Positions 10,138-18,669 of a stretch of 64,000 nucleotides of DNA are shown here, one piece after another. The notes below the pieces were generated by a model that was not told the origin of the DNA, ran no database searches, and saw nothing but the letters and a program-made list of their open reading frames with translations. A program made the position numbers and the translations under genes. The DNA is taken from contig CAZDXB010000009.1 in assembly GCA_964509335.1 (NCBI GenBank), positions 1-64,000 of the forward strand. The letters are read 5' to 3'. Position 1 is the stretch's first letter. The number at the start of each line of letters is the position of its first letter. This DNA is from CAZDXB01 sp964509335 (GTDB lineage: Bacteria > Bacteroidota > Ignavibacteria > Kapaibacteriales > UBA2268).

Positions 10138-10216
10138 AGTCTTATATTTTATTTTAAAACAAGTTTCGCTTTAAAAATATCGAAAAGTTGCGAGTAATTA
10201 AAACCAATTTGCGAGC

Positions 10217-10837
10217 TTATTTCCAAATAGCGCCCGAATTGATATCCGACATAGCGCGAGCGCCGCCGTATTTTACGAAATATTCTACGGCGTCGGCGGC
10301 TTTTTTTATCGTAATGTCTCTCGAAGGGATTTCCTCGTCTTGGAAACTCGACAATACATACTCGACCATTCCTCCCGGCGGATAATTCTTTCCGACGCCG
10401 CATCTAAGGCGGTAGAATCCAGAGTCGTCCAAATGGTATATTATAGACGCTGTTCCGTTATGTCCGCCGTCCCCGCCGTTAAAGCGCAGGTGGACTTTTT
10501 CCAAAGGAAAATTTACCTCGTCGAGAATGATTAGTATATTTTCCGTCGGCAAATCGTATTTTTTTTTAATATCATACGCCGCTTCGCCGGAATTGTTCAT
10601 ATAAGTCGTGGGAAACGCTATAAGCGAGGTTTTCTCATCGAATTCTATAAACGCTTGATAATAAGACGAAGCCGGAGCGGGCGATTTGCCGAATTTTTCG
10701 CACAAATACAACCCGACCATCCAGCCGATATTGTGCCTCGACTCGGCGTATTTTCCGCCCGGGTTGCCGAGCGCTAAAATAGCGTTGTCAATCTCTTTTA
10801 TTTTCTTGCGCTTCTTTTTTTTCCAAAAAAAGAACAT
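10217..10837 (-). CDS. pth: Peptidyl-tRNA hydrolase
   Basis: A 206-residue Pth that releases peptides from prematurely dropped peptidyl-tRNA in the cytoplasm. Catalytic and tRNA-binding residues are all present: N25 and H35 in LGNPGGKYAESRHNIGW, D106 in ILDEVNFP, and N127 in GGDGGHNG. The first dozen residues (FFFWKKKKRKK) are an unusually basic N-terminal extension; no better start codon lies downstream before the conserved strand. It precedes polA on the same strand. The 410-bp region between this gene and the TonB receptor should hold divergent promoters as well as the riboswitch. Confidence 0.95.
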   Translation of the reverse strand: MFFFWKKKKRKKIKEIDNAILALGNPGGKYAESRHNIGWMVGLYLCEKFGKSPAPASSYYQAFIEFDEKTSLIAFPTTYMNNSGEAAYDIKKKYDLPTENILIILDEVNFPLEKVHLRFNGGDGGHNGTASIIYHLDDSGFYRLRCGVGKNYPPGGMVEYVLSSFQDEEIPSRDITIKKAADAVEYFVKYGGARAMSDINSGAIWK

Positions 10838-11049
10838 AAAGAATCCATTAGCGAAACAAATCTATCGAAACTTCAGAAAATTTAGCTAATAAACAAAACA
10901 AAATCTATAAAGAACGTTAGAAGGGTTGCGTATTATTTATAAAGCTAAAAAGCGTTCCGCGACCAACTATATAAATTTTATTTTTTCTAAATAATTTTCT
11001 CAAATTTTCGTTAAGTTTGTATTAACGTTATTTGATAATTAGAATTAAG

Positions 11050-11155
11050 TAGTCGTTGGAGGCGCTTCGCTGAGCCGAAAGGCTCGATGGAGAATTGCGA
11101 GGCTGAGATAGCACTCTTCGAACCTGATCCGGGTAATACCGGCGTAGGGAAACGT
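11050..11155 (+). promoter_or_regulatory. TPP (thiamin pyrophosphate) riboswitch, THI element
   Basis: The conserved THI-box parts are present in order: GGAGGCGC near 11058, a P3 stem (11064-11070 with 11097-11103) carrying a GAAA-capped P3a hairpin (11072-11085), CTGAGA at 11103-11108, AACCTGATC at 11121-11129, a P4 stem CCGG/CCGG (11129-11132 with 11139-11142), and GCGTAGGGAA at 11142-11151. Downstream, 11165-11182 can form a GCGTTT/AAACGC hairpin, and 11212-11234 a second stem just before the Shine-Dalgarno (GAGGTG at 11238-11243), consistent with control of translation. It precedes a TonB-dependent receptor by about 90 bases. Confidence 0.95.
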
Positions 11156-11247
11156 AAGCCCCCTGGCGTTTAATCAAACGCTATCTTCTCTATCTATTTG
11201 GCGCCCCCGATGGAAAAGTATGTTGAATTTTTCCGTTGAGGTGCATT

Positions 11248-13659
11248 ATGTTTTACAAGTATAATTTTCGCGAGTTTCGCCGCTTGATATTATATATCGC
11301 GGCGGGGCTGTTTTTCTCGTTTTTCCAAACGTTCGCTTTGGACGAAGAAGAAGCGGACACGACAAAAAGTTACCGAACGCCCAGCGTAACGGTAACGGCG
11401 GACAGAGCGATTGAGGGCGAAACGCCCGTGCCTTTCACTAATTTCACACAATCCGAGATTAAGAAAACCTATACGAACGAAGACGTTCCGGAATTGCTCT
11501 CGGAGCTTCCGTCGATATTGACCTATTCCGAGAACGGCAATAATATCGGCTATTCTTATATAACTATGCGCGGCTTCGACCAGCACAGAATATCGGTGTT
11601 CGTTAACGGAGTTCCGCAAAACGACCCGGAAGAACACAACGTCTTCTGGATTGATATGCCCGATTTGATGTCGAACGCCGCCAACGTTCAGGTTCAGCGC
11701 GGAGCGGGCGTTGTAAACTACGGAGCCGCTTCGATTGGCGGTAGTATTAATATTACGACATCGAATTTCGTCGAAGAAAGAGGCGTCAAGCTTTTCTCCG
11801 GCGTTGGCTATCAGGAATTCGGCTCAAGCGGCGGCGCGATTCAGCCAATATCGAATAAGACGTCTATCGAGGTTTCTTCGGGCAAAGTCGGCAAATACGC
11901 CGTTTACGGCAGGCTTTCGCGTATCAATTCGACGGGCTATCGCGATAGAACTTGGTCGGAATTAAATAGCTACTTTTTGAGCGCCGCCAGATTCGACGAA
12001 AATTTCAAGACGCAAATAAATCTGTTTGGCGGTCCCATTCGCGACGGCTTGGGCTATACGGGCATTCCGAAAGAATATATCGACGACCCGAAATTGCGCC
12101 GGAAAAATTTGAGTTATTGGGAATACGACCAGAACGCTGAGGATATACGATACCCTACGCCGCGTCGCAAACAGGAAATCGAGAATTTTTCGCAGCCGCA
12201 CTATCAATTGCTAAACGATTGGCAAATTAGCGAGAACCTGAATTTACATTCGGTATTGTTTTATTACACGGGCGACGGATTTTTCGACTACGACGGCTCT
12301 TGGGCGGACGCGATTTTAGCCGACTGGACTTCGAACGATTATCCGAATTTCGATACGACTTACAAAAACGCGATAATAAGAGGCGCTGTTTCCAATAAGC
12401 ACGGCGGCTGGATTCCGAGAATAGAATGGGACCACGGCTCCGGCGAACTGTCGGTCGGGACGGAAATCAGAATCCACCGCTCGGAGCATTACGGCAAATT
12501 GCAATATTCCGAAAGACTGCCGGACGGTTACGACCCCGACTATAAGTTCTATACAAACTACGGCGAGCGCGATATTTTCTCGATTTTCGCTAGCGAACGT
12601 TACGATTTAACCGACAAACTCTCAATCAATATCGAAGGACAACTAGTTCGCCAGTCTTATAGATTGAGAGACATTAAACGAGGAAACGATTATATTTCTT
12701 TCGTCTCGATAGAAGGAGACACAGTTTGCGAAGACGGCGGCGAGCTTTTCGATATTAACCATTGGTTCTTTAATCCTCGCTTAGGCTTCAATTACGACAT
12801 ATATGATAATATGAATACGTATTTCTCCGTCGCTTACACTTCCAGAGAGCCGAGGATGAAGAATTATTACAACGCCGACGAGGCGTATTTCGGTTCAGCT
12901 CCTTTTTTTGAAAAAGATTCGGTAGGCGGAACTGTAGGATACGACTTTTCGGAGCCGCTGGTAGAGCCGGAATCCTTGTTGGATTTTGAGTTGGGCTGGA
13001 ATTATCGGACGCCCGATTATTTTATAAACTTGAACGGCTACTGGATGGAATACTTCGACGAGCTGGTTAGCGGCGGAGTCGTGGATATTTGGGGGCGTCC
13101 GATAGACGGCAACGTTCCCAGAACGCGACACGCCGGAATAGAAATCCAAGGCGGCGTTACTTTAATCGACGAGCCGTTCGGACGAGTTAACTTGAGCGGC
13201 AACGCAACTTTAAGCGCGAACAGAATAATCGAGTTCGATTTCGTTACAAATGCTGGCGACACAGTATCGTTAGCGGACAATCATATTGCCGGATTTCCCG
13301 ACGAAATGGGTAATATTAGGCTCAGCTATCAGCGCGAGGATTTCTATTGCTCGCTATTAGGACAGTATGTAGGAGGTTTCAGAACGGACAATTACGGCGA
13401 CTTGATAACGGACGAGAGAATACAAACGCATTTAGCGAATAATTGGAATATATATAAAGACAATAAAGTCGAGCCGTATTTTATATTAAACGCCGATTTA
13501 AGCTATACTTTCAGAGACGTTCTTACTCTTCGAACCCTGAAAATAATGGCGAAAGCGAATAATATTTTGAATAATTTATACGCTTCCTATGGAATCGGCA
13601 AAGCCTTTTTCCCGGGAGCGGAACGGAACTTCTTTGTTGGAATTGAATTGGGCTTATAG
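11248..13659 (+). CDS. TonB-dependent outer-membrane receptor, probably for thiamin or a thiamin precursor
   Basis: A protein of about 803 residues with a signal peptide ending near FQTFA, then a short region with TPSVTVTA, a plug domain (VPELLSELPSI, TMRGFD, VFVNGVPQNDPEEH, VQVQRGAGVVNYGAASIGGSINI) and a 22-strand barrel ending in the receptor-type GAERNFFVGIELGL. The start is ATG at 11248, because GAGGTG at 11238-11243 lies before it; the TTG at 11236 overlaps that site. Expression is controlled by the TPP riboswitch directly upstream, so the cargo is inferred to be thiamin-related; thiamin-regulated receptors are known in Bacteroidota. No pnuT-like inner-membrane transporter follows: the gene is monocistronic, ending in a terminator at 13730. 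Confidence 0.9.
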   Translation: MFYKYNFREFRRLILYIAAGLFFSFFQTFALDEEEADTTKSYRTPSVTVTADRAIEGETPVPFTNFTQSEIKKTYTNEDVPELLSELPSILTYSENGNNIGYSYITMRGFDQHRISVFVNGVPQNDPEEHNVFWIDMPDLMSNAANVQVQRGAGVVNYGAASIGGSINITTSNFVEERGVKLFSGVGYQEFGSSGGAIQPISNKTSIEVSSGKVGKYAVYGRLSRINSTGYRDRTWSELNSYFLSAARFDENFKTQINLFGGPIRDGLGYTGIPKEYIDDPKLRRKNLSYWEYDQNAEDIRYPTPRRKQEIENFSQPHYQLLNDWQISENLNLHSVLFYYTGDGFFDYDGSWADAILADWTSNDYPNFDTTYKNAIIRGAVSNKHGGWIPRIEWDHGSGELSVGTEIRIHRSEHYGKLQYSERLPDGYDPDYKFYTNYGERDIFSIFASERYDLTDKLSINIEGQLVRQSYRLRDIKRGNDYISFVSIEGDTVCEDGGELFDINHWFFNPRLGFNYDIYDNMNTYFSVAYTSREPRMKNYYNADEAYFGSAPFFEKDSVGGTVGYDFSEPLVEPESLLDFELGWNYRTPDYFINLNGYWMEYFDELVSGGVVDIWGRPIDGNVPRTRHAGIEIQGGVTLIDEPFGRVNLSGNATLSANRIIEFDFVTNAGDTVSLADNHIAGFPDEMGNIRLSYQREDFYCSLLGQYVGGFRTDNYGDLITDERIQTHLANNWNIYKDNKVEPYFILNADLSYTFRDVLTLRTLKIMAKANNILNNLYASYGIGKAFFPGAERNFFVGIELGL

Positions 13660-13729
13660 CTTTCAAGCCCCCGACAATGAGTAGGGGGAGGTAATTGAAA
13701 CGGGCTTATTGCTTGGAGTCCCAGAAAAG

Positions 13730-13762
13730 CGGTCGGAAGTTAATTCTTCCGACCGTTTTTTT
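13730..13762 (+). terminator. Rho-independent terminator of the TonB receptor gene
   Basis: A 10-bp perfect stem (13730-13739 with 13746-13755), a TTAATT loop, and seven T residues at 13756-13762. It follows the receptor stop codon by about 70 bases. Confidence 0.93.
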
Positions 13763-13771
13763 GGCGCTAAA

Positions 13772-13808
13772 CAAAAAGACGCCCGACGAATTAAAAACGT
13801 CGGGCGTC
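13772..13808 (-). terminator. Rho-independent terminator of the htrA/degP gene (minus strand)
   Basis: An 11-bp GC-rich stem (13778-13788 with 13798-13808). Read on the minus strand it is followed by a T-run (the A-run at 13773-13777). It lies 38 bases beyond the stop codon of the minus-strand protease gene. Confidence 0.9.
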
Positions 13809-13846
13809 TAATTGTCATTCAAAACCAAATCGTAAATTCGCTTTTA

Positions 13847-15382
13847 CTATTCTTCGGGTATTTCTAAAGCGATAACTCTGTTTGTGTCTTTATACCTTAT
13901 GAAAAGCAGAACTCCGTCCCCGGGTTCTTTAGAATCAATGATTTCTTTTAAATCACCGGTTGCGTATATATTTTTATTATTCGCTTTTGTTATCACGCTG
14001 CCGACGAATAATCCTCTTTGGTCGGCTGGTCCGTGACTTTCTACCTCTGTAACAATGACTCCGTGTTCTATATCGTATTTCTTTTTCATTTTATTGGAGA
14101 TGGGTTTAACGGTAAAACCCAATTCCTTAAAGTTAATTTTCCCGTCTTTTTCTTCGGTTTCTTCTTCCTTTTCGTCTGTCATTTTGGATATTTCTTCGTC
14201 TTCTTCTTTAGATTGCAGTTCGACGGTTTTCTTTATTTTTTCTTCGTTTCTCCAGACGGTTAAAGTAACTTCGTCGCCGGCTCTGTGTCGAACAATAACG
14301 CTTTGCAACTCGTTGGATGTTCCGACTTTTCTTCCGTTGACCTCCAAAATAACGTCTCCGGCTTTTAATCCGGCTTTTTCGCCGGCGCCGCCTTCGACTA
14401 TGTCATGAACCATAACGCCTTCGACTTTTTCCAATCCGACGGCTTTGGCGTCTGTTTCATCGACTGTTCTAATTCTAATGCCGATGTAGCCTCTGTCAAT
14501 AACGCCGTCTTCGATTAAGTCTTTAATTACGGCTTTTACTAAATCGACGGGAATAGCAAATCCGTAACCGATGTAAGAGCCGGTTCTCGAGGCGATAGCC
14601 GAGTTTATTCCTACCAAGCTTCCTTCGAGGCTAAACAATCCGCCGCCGCTGTTGCCATGATTGATAGGGGCGTCGGTCTGGATAAAGTTTTCGACTGCGT
14701 AGCCTCCTAATTTTCTCGAATTAGGCAACGCCAATCCGCCTCTCCCGATAGCGCTGATAATTCCGTTTGTTACCGTAGAGTTTAATCCTAACGGATTGCC
14801 TACCGCGAGGACGAATTCTCCTACTCTTATGTCTTCTTTGTTAGCTAAATGAGCAGTAGGAAGGTCTTCGGCGTCGATTTTTATTAAAGCTAAATCTGTG
14901 TATGGGTCTTTGCCGACCAGTTCTCCTTCGTATTCTTTTTTATCAGAAGTTTTGATTTTTATTTCTTTAGCTTTATCGACTACGTGGCAGTTGGTTACTA
15001 TATAGCCGTCGGGAGAAACAATAACGCCGGAGCCATGAGCTACCGACCTATGAGGTTGTTGCGGTTGCTCGAACGGCTCGCCGCCGAAATGTTTGAAAAA
15101 CTCTTTCCATTGTTCTAAAAAGGGATTTGAAAAATCTCTCGTTTCAATTACCACTCTTATGCTTACTACGGTTGGGATTACCGCTTCGCTAACTTTAACG
15201 AAAGCTTCGTTAATGGCTTGCACGTTCTGGGCGGTTTCTATCGGAGCTTTGTCGGCTCCTATCTTTTCGTTAGCGAATAAATTCGTTCTTGAATTAGAAC
15301 TAAAATACGACACTAAAGCAATTCCTACGACAACTCCAACCGCTAACAATGAAATAGCGGCTAACACATTCCTTTTCATCAT
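13847..15382 (-). CDS. degP: HtrA/DegP-family periplasmic serine protease with two PDZ domains
   Basis: A 511-residue protein with an N-terminal membrane anchor or signal (about 7-27) and a trypsin-like domain at about 110-290. The catalytic triad is intact: H133 (TNCHVV), D163 (YTDLALI) and S245 (GNSGGG). PDZ1 lies at about 295-390 (GYIGIRI, GLKAGDVILEVNG). A charged linker rich in E and K at about 392-415 leads to PDZ2 (about 417-505). It degrades and refolds misfolded envelope proteins. The start is the first of two adjacent ATGs (15382), with GGAGAAG just upstream. It is monocistronic, with its own terminator at 13772-13808. The second PDZ is shorter than in E. coli DegP. Confidence 0.95.
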   Translation of the reverse strand: MMKRNVLAAISLLAVGVVVGIALVSYFSSNSRTNLFANEKIGADKAPIETAQNVQAINEAFVKVSEAVIPTVVSIRVVIETRDFSNPFLEQWKEFFKHFGGEPFEQPQQPHRSVAHGSGVIVSPDGYIVTNCHVVDKAKEIKIKTSDKKEYEGELVGKDPYTDLALIKIDAEDLPTAHLANKEDIRVGEFVLAVGNPLGLNSTVTNGIISAIGRGGLALPNSRKLGGYAVENFIQTDAPINHGNSGGGLFSLEGSLVGINSAIASRTGSYIGYGFAIPVDLVKAVIKDLIEDGVIDRGYIGIRIRTVDETDAKAVGLEKVEGVMVHDIVEGGAGEKAGLKAGDVILEVNGRKVGTSNELQSVIVRHRAGDEVTLTVWRNEEKIKKTVELQSKEEDEEISKMTDEKEEETEEKDGKINFKELGFTVKPISNKMKKKYDIEHGVIVTEVESHGPADQRGLFVGSVITKANNKNIYATGDLKEIIDSKEPGDGVLLFIRYKDTNRVIALEIPEE

Positions 15383-15554
15383 AACTTCTCCTTTTTATTT
15401 ACTTACCAATTAATACTAATTAAAAACGAAAAATAAATATTTTTGTTGCAACGTCTATTTTTGATATAAACAAATATTTTCCGTCTAATTCGGTCTAATA
15501 TTTTATATTTTCGCGTTCGCGAATTAATTATGTTTTTTTAATAACTTACTCATT

Positions 15555-16787
15555 ATGTCTATAAAGAATTTAACTTTAGCTTTAATCGGCTTAAATCATA
15601 GAACTTCAAACGTCGAGGACAGGGAAAAAGTTCAGGTTTCGAGAAAGGAAATCCCCGATTTTTTGAAGGAGCTGTTGAAACAAGAAAAAGTGGAAGGCGC
15701 GGCAATCCTCAGCACTTGCAACAGATTGGAGTTTTATCTCACCGTCAAGAACGACGCTTCGATTTTTGAAATCGTTAAAAGCGTTTATTCCGATAAAGAC
15801 GCCGCAATTGAGCAAGTTAAGGATTCTTTTTACGTCGAGAAAGAAAAGGGCGTCGTTCGCCATTTATTTAACGTTATAACCGGCTTGGACTCTTTAGTTT
15901 TAGGCGAGTATCAGATTCAAGGTCAGGTAAAGAACGCTTACAGTATGGCTTGCCAAGCCGAAACGGTGGATAAAATACTGCATAAGCTATTCCACGCCGC
16001 TTTTAGAACCGGCAAGAAAGTTCGTTCGGAAACTAGCTTGGGAGCCGGCAAGCAATCGGTCGCCGGCGTAGCTTCGCAAATTATGAAAGAAAAGCTCGAC
16101 AAAAACGACAAAATCGCCGTTATCGGGGTAAACGAGAACACGAAAATTGTCTCTAAAGAGCTTTCGGCGGACGGTTTTACAAATTTCATTTTCGCTAACA
16201 GAACCAAATACAAAGCCGAAGCTCTCGCGGAAGAGTTCGGCGGGGAAGCGAAGAGCTTAAGCGAGATTGAAAAAACTCTTTTCGAAGCTAAAGCGGTATT
16301 CGCGAGCGCCGGAGCGCCGGCGGCTATAGTTTCAAAGGAGATTATGAATAGGCTGGCGGTTCAAGAGCGTTTCCCAAAGCTGATAGTCGATATGGCTGTC
16401 CCGCGAAATATCGAGATAGAAAAGAAGCCGGATTACGCGGAAATCATAGATATTAGCGCTTTAAAGCGATACTTAGAAAAACAAAGCGAATTCCAAAAAG
16501 AAGAAATTCCGAAAGCGAATGAGATAATCGAGAACGAAATAAACGTTTTTCAAGCGTGGTCGGAGATGAGAACGAACAAATTACTCGAGCCTTACACCGA
16601 AAAGTTTGAAATAGCGCGGCAGCAACTGATGGAAGAATACAAAAGCGAATTTACGCCGCATACTTTTGAAAAAGCCGACAAAATGTCTCGTTCCCTCGTT
16701 CACCGCTTGCAATCAACATTTGTGCGAGCTTTGCTAAGAACAAACCAAGAGCTCAAAGTGTTGAAGCAACACAGAGACTCTATGTAA
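15555..16787 (+). CDS. hemA: Glutamyl-tRNA reductase
   Basis: A 410-residue HemA catalysing the first step of tetrapyrrole synthesis from Glu-tRNA to glutamate-1-semialdehyde. The catalytic cysteine is C55 in STCNR. Other family blocks are present: GLNHRTSNVEDREK, GLDSLVLGEYQIQGQVKNAY, RTGKKVRSETSLGAGKQSV, the NADPH-binding region (IAVIGVNENTKIVSKEL, with a changed glycine motif), and the C-terminal dimerisation helix ending in LRTNQELKVLKQHRDS. hemC and the other haem genes are not adjacent. The island with a broken LRR gene and an R-M system begins just downstream. Confidence 0.95.
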   Translation: MSIKNLTLALIGLNHRTSNVEDREKVQVSRKEIPDFLKELLKQEKVEGAAILSTCNRLEFYLTVKNDASIFEIVKSVYSDKDAAIEQVKDSFYVEKEKGVVRHLFNVITGLDSLVLGEYQIQGQVKNAYSMACQAETVDKILHKLFHAAFRTGKKVRSETSLGAGKQSVAGVASQIMKEKLDKNDKIAVIGVNENTKIVSKELSADGFTNFIFANRTKYKAEALAEEFGGEAKSLSEIEKTLFEAKAVFASAGAPAAIVSKEIMNRLAVQERFPKLIVDMAVPRNIEIEKKPDYAEIIDISALKRYLEKQSEFQKEEIPKANEIIENEINVFQAWSEMRTNKLLEPYTEKFEIARQQLMEEYKSEFTPHTFEKADKMSRSLVHRLQSTFVRALLRTNQELKVLKQHRDSM

Positions 16788-16928
16788 ATTCGAGATTAAT
16801 ATACTTAAAGAGTTTAAAAGCGCAAGTTCTACCGACGCAGCTAGAATATTATTTTTGTATTCGGTAACAAATCCTTTATTCTATTTTTTTCTGTTTTGGG
16901 AAAGTTGTTTTTTTGTAAAAGCGCTTTT

Positions 16929-17848
16929 TTAAAAATTCGTCAAATTGCCGATTTCAGAAGGAAGAGTTGTCAAATTATTATCTTCCAAGCTAATATATTC
17001 TATCTTCTTAGGATTTCCTACGCTTGCCGGAATGTTCGTCAATTTATTGTCGCGCAGAATCAAAATTTCTAAATTGTCAATGTTGCCGACGTCGTTCGGA
17101 ATAAAATCTAAATTTTATCGGCTAAATCTAAAACTATTAAGTCAGATAAATCCGGCAAACGCTCAAACAGTTGTTCATAGTCTAAAGAGGCGTTGTCGTT
17201 AAAAGTCAACCACTGCAAATTACTGAGAGCGCCGAAGCTTTCGGGAATCGTCTCTAAACCGTTGCCTTGAATCGTTAAAACCTCTAAGTTTCTTAACTTT
17301 CCAATTTTTTTAATAAGCCGATGTTTTCAAAGCCCGAATTAGATTTGCAATTCCACAACTCCAAGACTTCTAATTTTGGCAGTCGAGACAAATACTTAAG
17401 CGCCGAGTTTAAATCCGTATCATAGCGACAGGTTAAGCCAAGAGCCTCGATGTTTGTTAAGCGGCGCAAACATTCAAGATTGTCCTCAAGCCCCTCTATT
17501 GACAATTCTAAAAATTGTAAATTCGGCAATTTGGAATTTTTTTTTATCGCGTCGGCGTAGTCAGAAATTCTGGCGTAACTTATATTGAGGCGGTATATTT
17601 TTTTTTAGATTTTTAAAGCTCGATGGTAGTTTTTCTAATCTGCAAACCCCTAATCTTAACGATTATAGATTGTAAAATTCGCCTATTGCTTCCGGCAGGA
17701 TTTCGCGTGAATCCAAATCCCATTCTAGGTGTAATTCGTCGGTATTTGTGTCGTAATATTTCCCCGCTATCTTTACTTTGGCGCGCTTTTCGAACGGCAA
17801 TTGAATTGTTTCGACGCTGACTTTGTTGTTGAACGTCATAGTAAACAC
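16929..17848 (-). pseudogene. Broken leucine-rich-repeat (LRR) protein gene
   Basis: Read on the minus strand from 17848, an intact N-terminus (MFTMTFNNKVSVET) runs about 61 codons to an in-frame TAA at 17663-17665. The same frame then continues with LRR-like sequence (RLEKLPSSFKNLKK). Near a poly-A run at about 17600-17610 the LRR reading moves to another frame (YRLNISYARIS, then LPNLQFLELSIEGLE). It shifts again at an A-run near 17305 (into GKLRNLEVLTIQGNGLETIPESF) and once more near 17110 (into IPNDVGNIDNLEILILRDN). It ends at 16929 with LTTLPSEIGNLTNF. All parts belong to one LRR protein of about 300 residues; at least four lesions make it nonfunctional, unless several are homopolymer sequencing errors. 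No signal peptide is seen. Confidence 0.85.
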
Positions 17849-17961
17849 TTGTATTTATTGAATATTAGTTTGTATGTCGGTTTCTCGGCGTTTTCATTTA
17901 TATTATTCTTTTATTAAGCTCTATTGTTTAAGGATAATGCTGACTTTTCCAAAATATGAGT

Positions 17962-18669
17962 TCATACAATTTTTTTTCTTTGGCTGAAGCATAAATCTAA
18001 TTTGACTGGCAATATTCGAAAAGCCGTTCCGTGGTCGTGCGGTCTGCCGTCGGGGTGCTGTCCAATCCGTATATCGACAAGAATTACCCCTTCTTTTAGT
18101 AAACTGACGAAATTAGGGAAATCAAATCCGCTAAGCATCCAAACTTCGTTGAACCAAAACTCTTCGTCGACGCCTTTACCTTTAGTTTCGACTTTTACGT
18201 AAAGCAATTTTGGAAGTTTCCTTTCAAAGGATTTTTTCAAAGTTTCTTTTTCCCAATAAGCAATTACTTCCTTTCTGTCCGTTAATAAATTAATTCTGTC
18301 TTTTTTGATTTCGATTTTGAATCCTTTTTCCCCTTTCAATTTGTTAAAATCAATCGCATTTACCGTTGTGTGTAGTTCTTTTTTATTTTTATCGCGAGTC
18401 GATTCGTAACCGAATCTGTTAAGTAAAACGGAGTTTATCTTCGGCGGAGCTGGCGATTTAGTAAATAGAGTTAACATACTAGTAGCGTTTTTTCTTGCGG
18501 CTTTTAATTCAATATTGGCGGCGTTCGGTCCCGGAATATTATTCTCGTCGATTCCTAAAAGGTCTTCCAACGTTTTGCCGACTCCCGTATTTCCGGCTCT
18601 ATGCGTTTTTATATACCCAATTTTCTTTAATTCTTTTAGTTTCTTTATTAAATCGGCGTATGTAATCAA
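17962..18669 (-). CDS. Type II restriction endonuclease, MvaI/BcnI family
   Basis: About 235 residues. Family blocks are clear: an N-terminal KTHRAGNTGVGKTLEDLLG, an ELKAAR active-site strand (E-x-K), SMLTLFTKSPAPP, and a C-terminal VDIRIGQHPDGRPHDHGTAFRI. MvaI and BcnI are monomeric nucleases cutting within CCNGG-type sites. The TTG at 18669 is preferred: it overlaps the methyltransferase stop as TTGA and GGAGG lies five bases before it; a TTG at 18681 would add four residues. It is co-transcribed with the methyltransferase upstream. In MvaI, as I recall it, an Asp five residues before the Glu is catalytic; here that position is Asn (PNAANIELK), which raises doubt about activity. Base composition is more AT-rich than the neighbouring housekeeping genes. 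Confidence 0.85.
   Translation of the reverse strand: MITYADLIKKLKELKKIGYIKTHRAGNTGVGKTLEDLLGIDENNIPGPNAANIELKAARKNATSMLTLFTKSPAPPKINSVLLNRFGYESTRDKNKKELHTTVNAIDFNKLKGEKGFKIEIKKDRINLLTDRKEVIAYWEKETLKKSFERKLPKLLYVKVETKGKGVDEEFWFNEVWMLSGFDFPNFVSLLKEGVILVDIRIGQHPDGRPHDHGTAFRILPVKLDLCFSQRKKIV

Noticed and set aside
9839..10174. Plus-strand open frame of 111 codons opposite polA
   Set aside because: It is an antisense shadow; polA is fully conserved there.
10149..10403. Minus-strand open frame of 84 codons inside pth
   Set aside because: It is an out-of-frame, Arg-rich shadow of the pth coding sequence.
16917..16930. AAAAGCGCTTTTTT as a terminator of hemA
   Set aside because: It is a loopless palindrome that cannot form a proper hairpin.
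16945..17202. Plus-strand open frame of 85 codons opposite the LRR gene
   Set aside because: It is antisense to clear leucine-rich repeats on the minus strand and has no ribosome-binding site or recognisable domain.
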